A stretch of DNA of 7,360 nt from an uncultured Oscillibacter sp. (GCA_946183175.1 CAMHBH010000108.1:1-7360), one strand, 5' to 3'; counted from the first letter of the stretch, positions 1 through 7,051 are shown. A program made the numbers and translations. The notes: generated from the sequence alone by a model not told the origin.

Positions 1-10
1 AGTGAGACGC

Positions 11-2029
11 ATGAAAAAAGTGTCGCGGCGCGTCATGGCCTTCCTGCCCATGATGTTGTTGCTCTGCGGCCTTCTGACGGTTCCCGCGTTCGCCGAGGGA
101 GAGGAGGCGGCCGCGAACGCCGCGCTCTACGGCACCTGGTGGGCGCTTGTCCCGCCGTTTATCGCAATCTTTCTGGCGCTGATTACCAAGGAGGCCTACG
201 GGTCTTTGTTTATCGGAGTCGTCGTGGGGGCGTTCCTCGCCTGCGACTTCCACCCCGTCAGAACCCTCAATACGATTATCGAAGACGGGCTTATGGCGTC
301 CGTGGAGGCCAACGCCGGAATCTTTATCTTCCTCGTACTGCTGGGAACCGTCGTGGCGCTGATGAACGCCGCCGGAGGTTCCGCCGCGTTCGGGCGCTGG
401 GCCGAAAAGAATATCCGCTCCCGCGTCGGCGCGCAGCTGGCGACGTTCCTGCTGGGTATCCTGATTTTCATCGACGACTATTTCAACTGCCTGACCGTCG
501 GCACCGTCATGCGGCCCGTCACCGACAGGCACCGTATCAGCCGCACGAAGCTGGCGTACCTGATTGACGCGACCGCCGCCCCGGTGTGCATGATTGCCCC
601 GGTATCCTCGTGGGCGGCGGCGGTGTCGGGCACGGCGGAGAAACTCGATACCGGTATCAGCGGCCTGGAACTCTTCATCCGCGCCATCCCCTACAATCTC
701 TATTCCCTGCTGACGTTCCTGTTTATTATCCTGCTGGTTCTGCTGGGGTTCGACTACGGCCCCATGCGCCGCTTTGAGAAAAAGGCTGTCCGCACGGGTG
801 AGTTGAGCGGCATTCCGGGTTCCGAGGAAACCGAAGAGAATCACCGGGGCCGCGTGATTGACCTGCTCATCCCGGTTGTGCTCCTGATTATCACCTGTAC
901 GCTGGGCATGCTGTACGTCGGCGGCTTTTTCGGCACCGACTGGTGGGGCGGAACCGATTACAAGTGGGACATCATCGGCGCGCTGAGCAATACCGACGCG
1001 TTCGTAGGCCTCCCGTGGGGCAGTATTATCGCCGTGGTTATCGTGGTAGCCTACATTCTCTTCCGCGGGTGCCTGACGTTCCAGGAAGCGATGGCCTGCG
1101 TGCCGAAGGGCTTTAACGCCATGGGATCGCCTATTATCATCCTGACGCTCGCCGTCAGCCTCAAGACCATGACCAACGACAAACTCGGCGCGGCGGAGTT
1201 CGTGCGCGACGCCATGACCGGGGCCGCCGACCACCTTTACAGTATGCTCCCCGCCGTGATTTTCCTCGTCGCGTGCGTACTCGCTTTCGCGTCGGGCACG
1301 TCGTGGGGGACGTTCGGAATCCTGATTCCCATCGTCACCGCGATTTTCCCCGACAACAACCCCCTCATGATTATCGGCATTTCGGCCTGTCTGGCGGGTG
1401 CCGTGTGCGGCGACCACTGCTCCCCCATCTCCGACACGACCATTATGGCCTCCGCCGGGGCGCAGGTCGAACACGTCGACCACGTTTCGACACAACTGCC
1501 CTACGCCATTACGGTGGCAGTAGTCAGTTTCGCGGGCTACATCGTCGCCGGATTCTTCCAGGACCTCTACCTGACATGGGGAATCAGCGCGATTGCGCTG
1601 ATGGCCGTCCTTCTGATTCTGCGGATTGCGGTATTCTTCATTGAGCGCGCCGAGAAGAAGCAGGACGAAAACGACGCCTTGCGCGCGGCGGCGATACGCG
1701 CCGAGGAGGAGGCCAAGCGCGCCGAGGAAAGCTACTCTCTGATATCGGAAACCGAAGTGAGCGGCGCGGCGGATAGCGTCCGGGAAGCCCCGCCCGCGAC
1801 ATGGGACGCGCCGCCCGTAGAGGACGCGCCCCCCGCGACGTGGAACGACGCCCCCGACTTAAATACGGAACCGGAACTTCCGATTGTGTCCGACACGGAG
1901 GAGGATTCCGGCGGGGAGGCCGGGCCGGAGGAGGAACTTTCCGAGGAAACCGCGCTGTTGGACGAGGCCCCCGAAGAGAACGGCGACGCCGAATCTTCCG
2001 GGGAAAAAATCAATCTTGTAAAGCCGTAA
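11..2029 (+). CDS. NhaC-family Na+/H+ antiporter with signal-like N-terminus and long acidic C-terminal tail
   Basis: Integral membrane secondary transporter of the NhaC family, expected to exchange cytoplasmic Na+ (or an organic substrate in some relatives) for external protons; the real substrate cannot be read from sequence. Seen: many hydrophobic segments up to about residue 544; the family-like block IDDYFN at 154-159 followed by LTVGTVMRP and an AAPV/APVSSWAA segment; GTSWGTFG from 429; GDHCSPISDTT at 467-477, which carries charged and polar residues typical of the transport core. The first 28 residues look like a cleavable signal peptide (MKK, hydrophobic stretch, AFA at 26-28 before EGEE). 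Residues 545-672 form a hydrophilic tail, about 38 acidic to 10 basic by hand count, with APPATW twice. ATG at 11 is chosen because it begins MKK plus hydrophobic core; an in-frame GTG lies at 2 and the start could even be upstream of the window. Family call is firm, substrate and start less so. Confidence 0.9.
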   Translation: MKKVSRRVMAFLPMMLLLCGLLTVPAFAEGEEAAANAALYGTWWALVPPFIAIFLALITKEAYGSLFIGVVVGAFLACDFHPVRTLNTIIEDGLMASVEANAGIFIFLVLLGTVVALMNAAGGSAAFGRWAEKNIRSRVGAQLATFLLGILIFIDDYFNCLTVGTVMRPVTDRHRISRTKLAYLIDATAAPVCMIAPVSSWAAAVSGTAEKLDTGISGLELFIRAIPYNLYSLLTFLFIILLVLLGFDYGPMRRFEKKAVRTGELSGIPGSEETEENHRGRVIDLLIPVVLLIITCTLGMLYVGGFFGTDWWGGTDYKWDIIGALSNTDAFVGLPWGSIIAVVIVVAYILFRGCLTFQEAMACVPKGFNAMGSPIIILTLAVSLKTMTNDKLGAAEFVRDAMTGAADHLYSMLPAVIFLVACVLAFASGTSWGTFGILIPIVTAIFPDNNPLMIIGISACLAGAVCGDHCSPISDTTIMASAGAQVEHVDHVSTQLPYAITVAVVSFAGYIVAGFFQDLYLTWGISAIALMAVLLILRIAVFFIERAEKKQDENDALRAAAIRAEEEAKRAEESYSLISETEVSGAADSVREAPPATWDAPPVEDAPPATWNDAPDLNTEPELPIVSDTEEDSGGEAGPEEELSEETALLDEAPEENGDAESSGEKINLVKP

Positions 2030-2035
2030 CCGCGT

Positions 2036-2072
2036 CACCGGAGAGGGACACCTCTCCGGTGTTTGATTCTTG
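2036..2072 (+). terminator. Hairpin terminator or attenuator after the antiporter gene
   Basis: A perfect 11-bp inverted repeat (arms 2036-2046 and 2051-2061, core ACCGGAGAGG / CCTCTCCGGT) closes a GACA loop and is followed by the T-rich run TTTGATTCTTGT. It starts 7 nt after the antiporter stop. The T tract is interrupted, so some read-through into the lipoprotein gene 20 nt further on is possible; I see no convincing promoter between this hairpin and that gene. Confidence 0.75.
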
Positions 2073-2078
2073 TAACAT

Positions 2079-2084
2079 GAGGAG
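2079..2084 (+). promoter_or_regulatory. Ribosome binding site deciding the lipoprotein start
   Basis: GAGGAG lies 7 nt before ATG 2092. It overlaps the other in-frame ATG at 2077, so that codon cannot use it, and the long open frame upstream to 1801 has no comparable site. This fixes the start at 2092. Confidence 0.75.
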
Positions 2085-2091
2085 TGATTCC

Positions 2092-4764
2092 ATGAAAACA
2101 GTCAGGTGGGGCGCGTGTATTTTGTCGCTAGTCCTGCTTCTGTCGGCCTGCGGACAGAGTGCCGCGCCCGACAGCGTGGACAAGGGCAAGGTGTCCGAAC
2201 TCGTAGACAGTCTCGCGAACAAAGACACGCCGGATACGTCGGACGTGGAGAACAACGGCGGGCACTATGTCCGCGTGGGGAACCGGGTCTATTTCCGCAA
2301 GTACGGCCCCGACGCCCTCCCGACGCTGGCCATGCTCGGCGACTTTGTCTCCGAATGGGGCGTCACAGGGAACGAGTCGGAGATTGTCTACCATGACTTG
2401 GCGACCGGGGAAGTCAGAACCGCGTTTCGGGATACCGGCTGCGGGGGACTGTACGTCGTGGACGGCAGTTTCTACCTTCAGGAGCGTATCAACGGGGAAA
2501 ACTACGTCGTCCGCTACAGCCCCGACGGCGCGACTTGCGAGACTGTCCGCAAGGGACGCCCGCTGGGCCTCTCCGACGGCGGACTGCTGGCCATTGAGGA
2601 CAGCGACGCCGAAAGCAATTCCTTCTACCTCTACCGCGACGGCGAAGAGGCCGGAAGTTTTTCCGGGAACTCCCTGATTTACGCCGGAGTATCCGACAGC
2701 GGCCTGTTCCTGTTGGGCGTGGACTACAAGTCGGAGACCGACGCCGGGGAAGGAACAGAGTGTACGCTTTGGCAGTTGGAGCCCGACACCGACGGACAGT
2801 TACTGTGTCTGGGGACTTTGCCCGAAACGGAGTACACCTACGGCACAGAAGCCGCGCAGTTTCTGGAATCGGGCGGGCACATCGCGCTTGTCGTCGGCTA
2901 CTACGCCGGAACCGGGCATTTCCTGAACGATTACGCCGTCGTGACCGCGACGCCCGGCGTGGAAAACAGTCTGTCCGTGCTGGAAACGGCAGGCGACACC
3001 GAAACGGAGTATGGGGAGGGAACGCTTCCCGAATTGTCCGCCGGCGACGCCGGGGAAATCGTGACGTGTTCCGCTCTCCCCGGGGATACCCGAATCAACT
3101 GGGAGACCGAGGAGTTACAGGCCTACGACGGCGAACAGTGGCGGACGCTCGCGGCGCAATTCTCCCCGGCACGCCTCGACGGTTCCGGCTACAACAAAAT
3201 CACGCAGAAAACGGAGTACGTCGGCGGCACGGTCTACGCGACCCTCGCGAACGCGTACGCCTCCCCGCTCGACGATATCGGCTGGCGGAGCTCCTATCGG
3301 CTGTTGAATATGACCTACCTGGCGGTGTCCGAGGACGGCGGACAGCGCGAACTCGCAAGCGTCGACTACGATACCGTCTTACAGGGCTACGCGTGGTTTC
3401 TGGAAGGCGCGGAAACGCTTCTGCTACAGCAGAATACGTTTGAGGAAGGCGTGTGGAAGTCCGAGACGGACGACGCGTTTATGATTCCGGTGTCCCCCGA
3501 CGCCGAGTGGGACGGCAAGGACGCGCTTCTGTCCGGGGCGGTCTACGTCGAGCCGACGGGCGCGCCCGAGTACGGCGGCTGGACATTGCCCGATACCGAA
3601 GGGCAGTTCCTGTGCCTGCGCCTGAACCGCGACGGGGAGGCGGTGTACCTGACGACGAAATCCCCCGACGCGCTTCTGTCGATTGACATCGGCGTAACCG
3701 AGGCGGAGCTGTCGGACGCCGTGGAGAAAATCGAACTCACGCGCCGCGCGTCCGACGAGGATACGCCGTGGTACTGGGCCCGCCTGACCGCGTTAGAGGA
3801 CGGCGTCACGCTCCTGATTGAGCGTACCCCCGACGAGACGAACACGACCGAAGAACTTGCCATGACGAACGGCGAATTTGTGCCGGGTTCGACGCTGTTC
3901 CGGCGTATCATGAAGCGCGGGGAGAGTGTCGGGCTGTACGTGTCCATGCCGTGGCACGCCGAAGTCAGGGCGTCGGTCACGCGCGGTGGGGCCTACGGCG
4001 CTTACGTATTCGGGGAGGACAATTATTTGCACGAAGACCCGGTAGACGGGCGTTTCGCACAGAAGATTCTCTCGGGCTACCCGCCCGCCGACTACGACGG
4101 CTTTCCTGTTGGGACGTGGCTGTACCGCGACCCGGAGAGCGGAGAGCATACCGCAAAGCTGGACTTTATGGAAGGCCTGCTGGGCGTGGGCGTCGGCGAC
4201 GATTACTATACATTCTCGGCCAATATGGAGCACCTGCACAGCGAAGAATGGGAGAATCCGGACTTACTCCGTCTGACCGCCGAAGACGAAAACACGGTTG
4301 CGGCGTTGAATGGCATGTCGGGGAGCGTGGGCGACTACTACGCGGAGTATTTCAAGACCGACGGGGAGACGATTCTGCATCTCTACCAGACCAACAACGG
4401 CGACGCCGCGCTGGATATGCTCCTGCCGCACCAGTCGGAATTTCTGCCTGATATCGTCCTGCACCGTTACAGCGGGGCGGCGGAGGATGTCGCGCCGTTG
4501 CGTAACATCACGCTGACGGCGGAAGTCGCGAAAGTGGAGAGCGACAGAAATATTGTCTGGCTCCGGGAAGCGGAAGCATACGAGTGGGACGAACTTGTGA
4601 CGCTTTACTGTGTGAAACCGTCGGCGGCTTGCGTGCCCTGTCCGCTGGCGTCTCAGGACTTGTTACGGGCTTTCGCGGAGTGCGACCCGGAATACCCCGT
4701 GAAAACTTTCCAAGTTACCATCGACCGGGAGGGCCTTGTCACGGCGCTGGATACGCTTTCCTGA
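2092..4764 (+). CDS. Large predicted lipoprotein of unknown function (890 aa), beta-rich
   Basis: Not recognised as a named family. Seen: a lipoprotein signal peptide (MKTVRWGA, hydrophobic stretch, lipobox LSAC with the acylated cysteine at 20), then a Ser/Asp/Thr-rich linker, so the mature protein should be lipid-anchored on the outer face of the membrane. Residues about 60-600 show recurring short beta-type segments (VRVGNRVYFRKYG, YVVRYSPDG, YLYRDGEEAG, TLWQLEPD) resembling blades of a beta-propeller of the kind common in Clostridial lipoproteins; this is inference. From about 665 a second region begins with GTWLYRD (G674-T-W) and alternating strands, perhaps a calycin-like barrel. The last 50 residues hold four cysteines (840, 847, 850, 864). 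Composition is strongly acidic with almost no extra membrane segments. The open frame continues upstream to 1801 inside the antiporter tail, but the signal peptide and GAGGAG site make ATG 2092 the start. It follows the antiporter gene by 62 nt; a functional link is unproven. Confidence 0.88.
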   Translation: MKTVRWGACILSLVLLLSACGQSAAPDSVDKGKVSELVDSLANKDTPDTSDVENNGGHYVRVGNRVYFRKYGPDALPTLAMLGDFVSEWGVTGNESEIVYHDLATGEVRTAFRDTGCGGLYVVDGSFYLQERINGENYVVRYSPDGATCETVRKGRPLGLSDGGLLAIEDSDAESNSFYLYRDGEEAGSFSGNSLIYAGVSDSGLFLLGVDYKSETDAGEGTECTLWQLEPDTDGQLLCLGTLPETEYTYGTEAAQFLESGGHIALVVGYYAGTGHFLNDYAVVTATPGVENSLSVLETAGDTETEYGEGTLPELSAGDAGEIVTCSALPGDTRINWETEELQAYDGEQWRTLAAQFSPARLDGSGYNKITQKTEYVGGTVYATLANAYASPLDDIGWRSSYRLLNMTYLAVSEDGGQRELASVDYDTVLQGYAWFLEGAETLLLQQNTFEEGVWKSETDDAFMIPVSPDAEWDGKDALLSGAVYVEPTGAPEYGGWTLPDTEGQFLCLRLNRDGEAVYLTTKSPDALLSIDIGVTEAELSDAVEKIELTRRASDEDTPWYWARLTALEDGVTLLIERTPDETNTTEELAMTNGEFVPGSTLFRRIMKRGESVGLYVSMPWHAEVRASVTRGGAYGAYVFGEDNYLHEDPVDGRFAQKILSGYPPADYDGFPVGTWLYRDPESGEHTAKLDFMEGLLGVGVGDDYYTFSANMEHLHSEEWENPDLLRLTAEDENTVAALNGMSGSVGDYYAEYFKTDGETILHLYQTNNGDAALDMLLPHQSEFLPDIVLHRYSGAAEDVAPLRNITLTAEVAKVESDRNIVWLREAEAYEWDELVTLYCVKPSAACVPCPLASQDLLRAFAECDPEYPVKTFQVTIDREGLVTALDTLS

Positions 4765-4797
4765 TGACACGCGGGCCCCTTCCCCGTTGACACGCGG
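4765..4797 (+). repeat. Short direct repeat TGACACGCGG, two copies
   Basis: Identical 10-mers at 4765-4774 and 4788-4797, 13 nt apart, right after the lipoprotein stop codon. The second copy overlaps the loop and right arm of the terminator hairpin. No function is evident; a small local duplication is the simplest reading. Confidence 0.6.
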
Positions 4798-4810
4798 AGG
4801 GGGCTTTACT
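4775..4810 (+). terminator. Probable terminator after the lipoprotein gene
   Basis: A C-rich arm (4775-4783) can pair with a G-rich arm (4796-4804) over 9 bp including one G-U, with a 12-nt loop, followed by TTTACT. The tail is short, so efficiency is uncertain. It lies 10 nt past the stop codon at 4764. Confidence 0.5.
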
Positions 4811-4835
4811 AAGAATCTCGCCGACAAGATACCGG

Positions 4836-4864
4836 TTGACGGAACGGCGGGAATGGTATAGTAT
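4836..4864 (+). promoter_or_regulatory. Probable housekeeping promoter for the Mrp-like gene
   Basis: TTGACG (4836-4841, five of six matches to the -35 consensus) is followed by TATAGT (4857-4862, five of six, 15-nt spacer) or by TAGTAT (4859-4864, four of six, 17-nt spacer). It sits between the previous terminator and the gene start, which would leave a leader of about 55 nt containing a small TTCCGG/CCGGAA hairpin (4879-4895). Confidence 0.5.
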
Positions 4865-4926
4865 TGAGCAAGCCGACTTTCCGGCCCGCCCGGAAGCCGG
4901 ATTCTGAAACGAGGGTGAGACACGTA

Positions 4927-5754
4927 ATGGCAAACGAATGCACAAGCAACTGTTCGACTTGCGGGCAGGACTGCGCACAGCGTAGCGCGCCGCAGAGTAT
5001 GCTAAAGGAACTCAGTCCGGAGGCGCGCGTGGAGAAGGTATACGGTATCGTCTCGGGCAAGGGCGGCGTGGGGAAGTCCATGGTCACAAGTCAGCTCGCC
5101 GTCATGGCCCGCCGCCGCGGCTACAAAGTCGGCATTATGGACGCCGACATTACCGGCCCGTCGATTCCGAAGTGTTTCGGGACGAAGGAGGAAGTATTCG
5201 GCACCAGCGACGGAAAGATGATGCCCGTCAGTACCCGCACGGGCATTCAGGTCATGTCCGTGAACCTGCTCCTGCACGACGAGACCGACCCCGTCGTGTG
5301 GCGCGGTCCGATTATCTCCGGCATGGTGCAGCAGTTCTGGACCGACGTTATGTGGGACTGCGACTACCTGTTCGTGGACATGCCGCCGGGTACCGGGGAC
5401 GTGTCGCTGTCGGTGTTCCAGTCGATTCCGCTCGACGGCATTTTCATCGTCACGTCCCCGCAGGAACTGGTTTCCATGGTCGTGGAGAAGGCCGTCAAAA
5501 TGGCGGAGATGATGGAAGTCCCGATAGTCGGACTGGTCGAGAATATGAGCTACGTCACCTGTCCGGACTGCGGGAAGAAGCTGTACCTGTTCGGGGAGGG
5601 CAAGACTTCCGACGCCGCCGCGCGGCACGAACTGCCCGTACTCGCCGAAATGCCCATCGAGCCCGCGCTGGCCTCCCTCATGGACAGGGGCGAAATCGAA
5701 TCGTTCGAGGGCGACTGGCTTGAAAACGCCCTCAATGCCATCGACCCCCAGTGA
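4927..5754 (+). CDS. mrp: Mrp/NBP35 (ApbC) family P-loop ATPase, Fe-S cluster carrier
   Basis: Cytosolic ATPase of the Mrp/ApbC/NBP35 group (275 aa), whose members bind and hand over iron-sulfur clusters to target enzymes. Seen: deviant Walker A SGKGGVGKS at 43-51; MDADITGPSIPK at 71-82; the switch/Walker B region FVDMPPGTGD at 149-158; the family's GLVENMSY at 202-209; and a CPDC pair (C212, C215) expected to hold a bridging [4Fe-4S] cluster in a dimer. The N-terminus carries a second cysteine group, C5, C9, C12, C16, placed before the ATPase core as in eukaryotic NBP35 and many Clostridial homologues. ATG 4927 is chosen because GAGGGTGAG (4911-4919) lies 7 nt before it and it starts the cysteine cluster; an in-frame TTG at 4864 would fall inside the promoter. 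Preceded by its own promoter and followed by a hairpin, so probably a single-gene transcript. Which apo-proteins it serves is not visible from the neighbours. Confidence 0.95.
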   Translation: MANECTSNCSTCGQDCAQRSAPQSMLKELSPEARVEKVYGIVSGKGGVGKSMVTSQLAVMARRRGYKVGIMDADITGPSIPKCFGTKEEVFGTSDGKMMPVSTRTGIQVMSVNLLLHDETDPVVWRGPIISGMVQQFWTDVMWDCDYLFVDMPPGTGDVSLSVFQSIPLDGIFIVTSPQELVSMVVEKAVKMAEMMEVPIVGLVENMSYVTCPDCGKKLYLFGEGKTSDAAARHELPVLAEMPIEPALASLMDRGEIESFEGDWLENALNAIDPQ

Positions 5755-5756
5755 CC

Positions 5757-5789
5757 GACAGCCGCGCCTAGCGCGGCTGTCAAGATTTT
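5757..5789 (+). terminator. Hairpin terminator after the Mrp-like gene
   Basis: Perfect 11-bp inverted repeat, GACAGCCGCGC (5757-5767) with GCGCGGCTGTC (5771-5781), CTA loop, starting 2 nt after the stop codon and followed by AAGATTTTC. The stem is very strong; the T run is short and offset by AAGA, which weakens the intrinsic-terminator call a little. Confidence 0.7.
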
Positions 5790-5826
5790 CGCGGGGCAGT
5801 CTATGAAATTTCGTAGAAATCGGCAC

Positions 5827-5855
5827 TTGCAAAACCCCCGCCGATTGTGGATAAT
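5827..5855 (+). promoter_or_regulatory. Promoter for guaA
   Basis: TTGCAA (5827-5832) and GATAAT (5850-5855) are separated by exactly 17 nt, matching four and five of six sigma-A consensus positions. Transcription would begin near 5862, giving a leader of about 40 nt. That is too short for a purine riboswitch, and I saw no purine-riboswitch core upstream. Confidence 0.65.
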
Positions 5856-5891
5856 AGGACATTATTTTACAGAGCCGGAATGAAATTGAAT

Positions 5892-5898
5892 GGAGGGG
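5892..5898 (+). promoter_or_regulatory. Ribosome binding site deciding the guaA start
   Basis: GGAGGGG, whose GGAGG core ends 7 nt before ATG 5904. It lies downstream of the other in-frame starts (GTG 5847, ATG 5880), so those cannot use it, and GTG 5847 overlaps the promoter -10. Confidence 0.8.
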
Positions 5899-5903
5899 TT
5901 CCG

Positions 5904-6884
5904 ATGTCAAACAATGTCCGTCCCGAAAGCATGGAGCGTATCACCACGCCCGCACTCGCCGGGGCATTCATCGACGAGCAGTGCCGGGTACTCAGGGAGC
6001 AAATCGGAGACAAACAGGTACTCTTAGCCCTGTCTGGCGGCGTGGATTCCTCCGTCGTGGCGGCCCTGCTCATCCGCGCCGTGGGGCGTCAGCTCGTGTG
6101 CGTACACGTCAACCACGGCCTCCTGCGCAAGGGGGAGCCCGAACAGGTCGTCCGGGTATTCCGCGACCAGATGAACGCCAACTTAATCTATGTCGACGCC
6201 GTAGACCGCTTCCTGGACAAGCTCGCGGGGGTGTTCGACCCCGAGACGAAACGGAAAGTCATCGGCGCGGAGTTCATCCGGGTATTTGAGGAGCAGGCCC
6301 GTAAGCTGGACGGTATCGCCTTCCTCGCGCAGGGAACCATTTACCCCGATATCCTCGAAAGCGGCCCCGTCAAGGCACACCACAACGTCGGCGGACTCCC
6401 CGAGGATTTGCGCTTTGAACTCGTAGAGCCGCTGAAGTTCCTGTTCAAAGACGAGGTTCGCGTCGTCGGTAAGGCCCTGGGCCTGCCCGATTCCATGGTG
6501 TACCGTCAGCCGTTCCCGGGCCCCGGACTGGGCGTCCGCTGTCTGGGCGCTATCACCCGCGACCGCCTCGAAGCCCTCCGCGAGGCCGACGCCATTCTCC
6601 GCGAGGAGTTCGACGCCGCCGGACTGGCCGGGAAAGTCTGGCAGTATTTCGCCGTCGTGCCCGATATGCGCTCCACCGGCGTCCGCGACGGTAAGCGTAC
6701 TTTCGACTGGCCCGTGATTCTCCGCGCCGTCAATACCCGCGACGCCATGACCGCCACCGTAGAGGAAATCCCGTGGCCGCTGTTGCACAAGCTCACGGCC
6801 CGGATTACGGCGGAAGTCCCGGGCGTCAACCGCGTCCTCTACGACCTCACGCCCAAGCCCTCCGGTACCATTGAGTGGGAGTAA
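5904..6884 (+). CDS. guaA: GMP synthase, ATP-pyrophosphatase and dimerisation domains only (no glutaminase domain)
   Basis: Catalyses the last step of GMP synthesis: XMP is adenylylated by ATP and aminated. Seen over 326 aa: the PP-loop SGGVDSS at 44-50; [12 protein letters not shown]; the conserved [11 protein letters not shown] from 157; [22 protein letters not shown] from 201; and the family's terminal [11 protein letters not shown]...IEWE. Normal bacterial GuaA is about 510-520 aa because a class I glutamine amidotransferase domain of roughly 190 aa comes first. Here that domain is absent: only about 40 residues precede the PP-loop, and the 149 nt upstream hold a terminator, a promoter and a ribosome site rather than a broken glutaminase. 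The gene therefore looks like a genuine stand-alone synthetase subunit, comparable in layout to archaeal GMP synthase subunit B, using free ammonia or a glutaminase subunit encoded elsewhere. No catalytic residue of the synthetase domain appears lost. Its 3' end is also a candidate island attachment site. Confidence 0.95.
   Translation: MSNNVRPESMERITTPALAGAFIDEQCRVLREQIGDKQVLLALSGGVDSSVVAALLIRAVGRQLVCVHVNHGLLRKGEPEQVVRVFRDQMNANLIYVDAVDRFLDKLAGVFDPETKRKVIGAEFIRVFEEQARKLDGIAFLAQGTIYPDILESGPVKAHHNVGGLPEDLRFELVEPLKFLFKDEVRVVGKALGLPDSMVYRQPFPGPGLGVRCLGAITRDRLEALREADAILREEFDAAGLAGKVWQYFAVVPDMRSTGVRDGKRTFDWPVILRAVNTRDAMTATVEEIPWPLLHKLTARITAEVPGVNRVLYDLTPKPSGTIEWE
6870..6884 (+). other. Possible island attachment site (3' end of guaA)
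   Basis: The last codons of guaA (ATT GAG TGG GAG TAA, encoding IEWE) are highly conserved, and guaA 3' ends are known targets of tyrosine-recombinase islands. Downstream repeats and an AT-richer stretch fit such a boundary. No second copy of this sequence and no integrase are in the window, so this is only a candidate. Confidence 0.3.
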
Positions 6885-6941
6885 GTAACGCCGTCGCAAG
6901 AATGCCTCAACCACGCGGTTTTGCGGGCTTTGGCTTACGGG

Positions 6942-6962
6942 TTTGATAGCATTTTGATAGCA
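6942..6962 (+). repeat. Tandem direct repeat TTTGATAGCA x2
   Basis: Identical 10-mers at 6942-6951 and 6953-6962, 11 nt apart start to start, that is about one helical turn, in the noncoding stretch 58 nt past guaA. Same-face spacing suggests paired protein binding, for example integrase arm-type sites, but no cognate protein is visible here. Confidence 0.6.
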
Positions 6963-7020
6963 AAAATTCCTGACGCCCTTATTTTTCTTGACCAAAAGTG
7001 TCGGGTGGCTTGCAAGTCAG

Positions 7021-7038
7021 GCGATTTTTTGCGATTTT
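7021..7038 (+). repeat. Direct repeat GCGATTTT x2
   Basis: Copies at 7021-7028 and 7031-7038 with a 10-nt period in the AT-richer noncoding stretch, close to the terminator. Short enough to be chance; noted because it has the same near-helical spacing as the repeat at 6942. Confidence 0.35.
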
Positions 7039-7051
7039 CGTTACAACAGAA

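Noticed and set aside
1801..2091. Upstream extension of the lipoprotein reading frame inside the antiporter tail
   Set aside because: It yields an Arg/Gly-rich leader before a perfect lipoprotein signal peptide; the GAGGAG site and lipobox place the start at 2092.
4865..4926. Regulatory hairpin or riboswitch in the leader of the Mrp-like gene
   Set aside because: Only a 6-bp TTCCGG/CCGGAA stem (4879-4895) is present in a GC-rich leader; too small to claim more than chance.
5782..5903. Purine riboswitch or remnant of a glutaminase gene upstream of guaA
   Set aside because: The promoter leaves only about 40 nt of leader, no riboswitch core is visible, and no amidotransferase-like coding is present in any frame.
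5002..5910. 302-codon open frame on the - strand opposite the Mrp-like gene
   Set aside because: His/Arg/Gly-rich translation with no recognisable motif, crossing a terminator, a promoter and the guaA start; it is a mirror of the strong codon bias of the real gene.
6885..6940. tRNA or tRNA fragment just after guaA
   Set aside because: No cloverleaf, T-loop GTTCGAATC-type sequence or acceptor pairing could be drawn.
6183..6995. 270-codon open frame on the - strand opposite guaA
   Set aside because: The + strand encodes an unmistakable GMP synthetase over the same bases; the antisense product has no family features.
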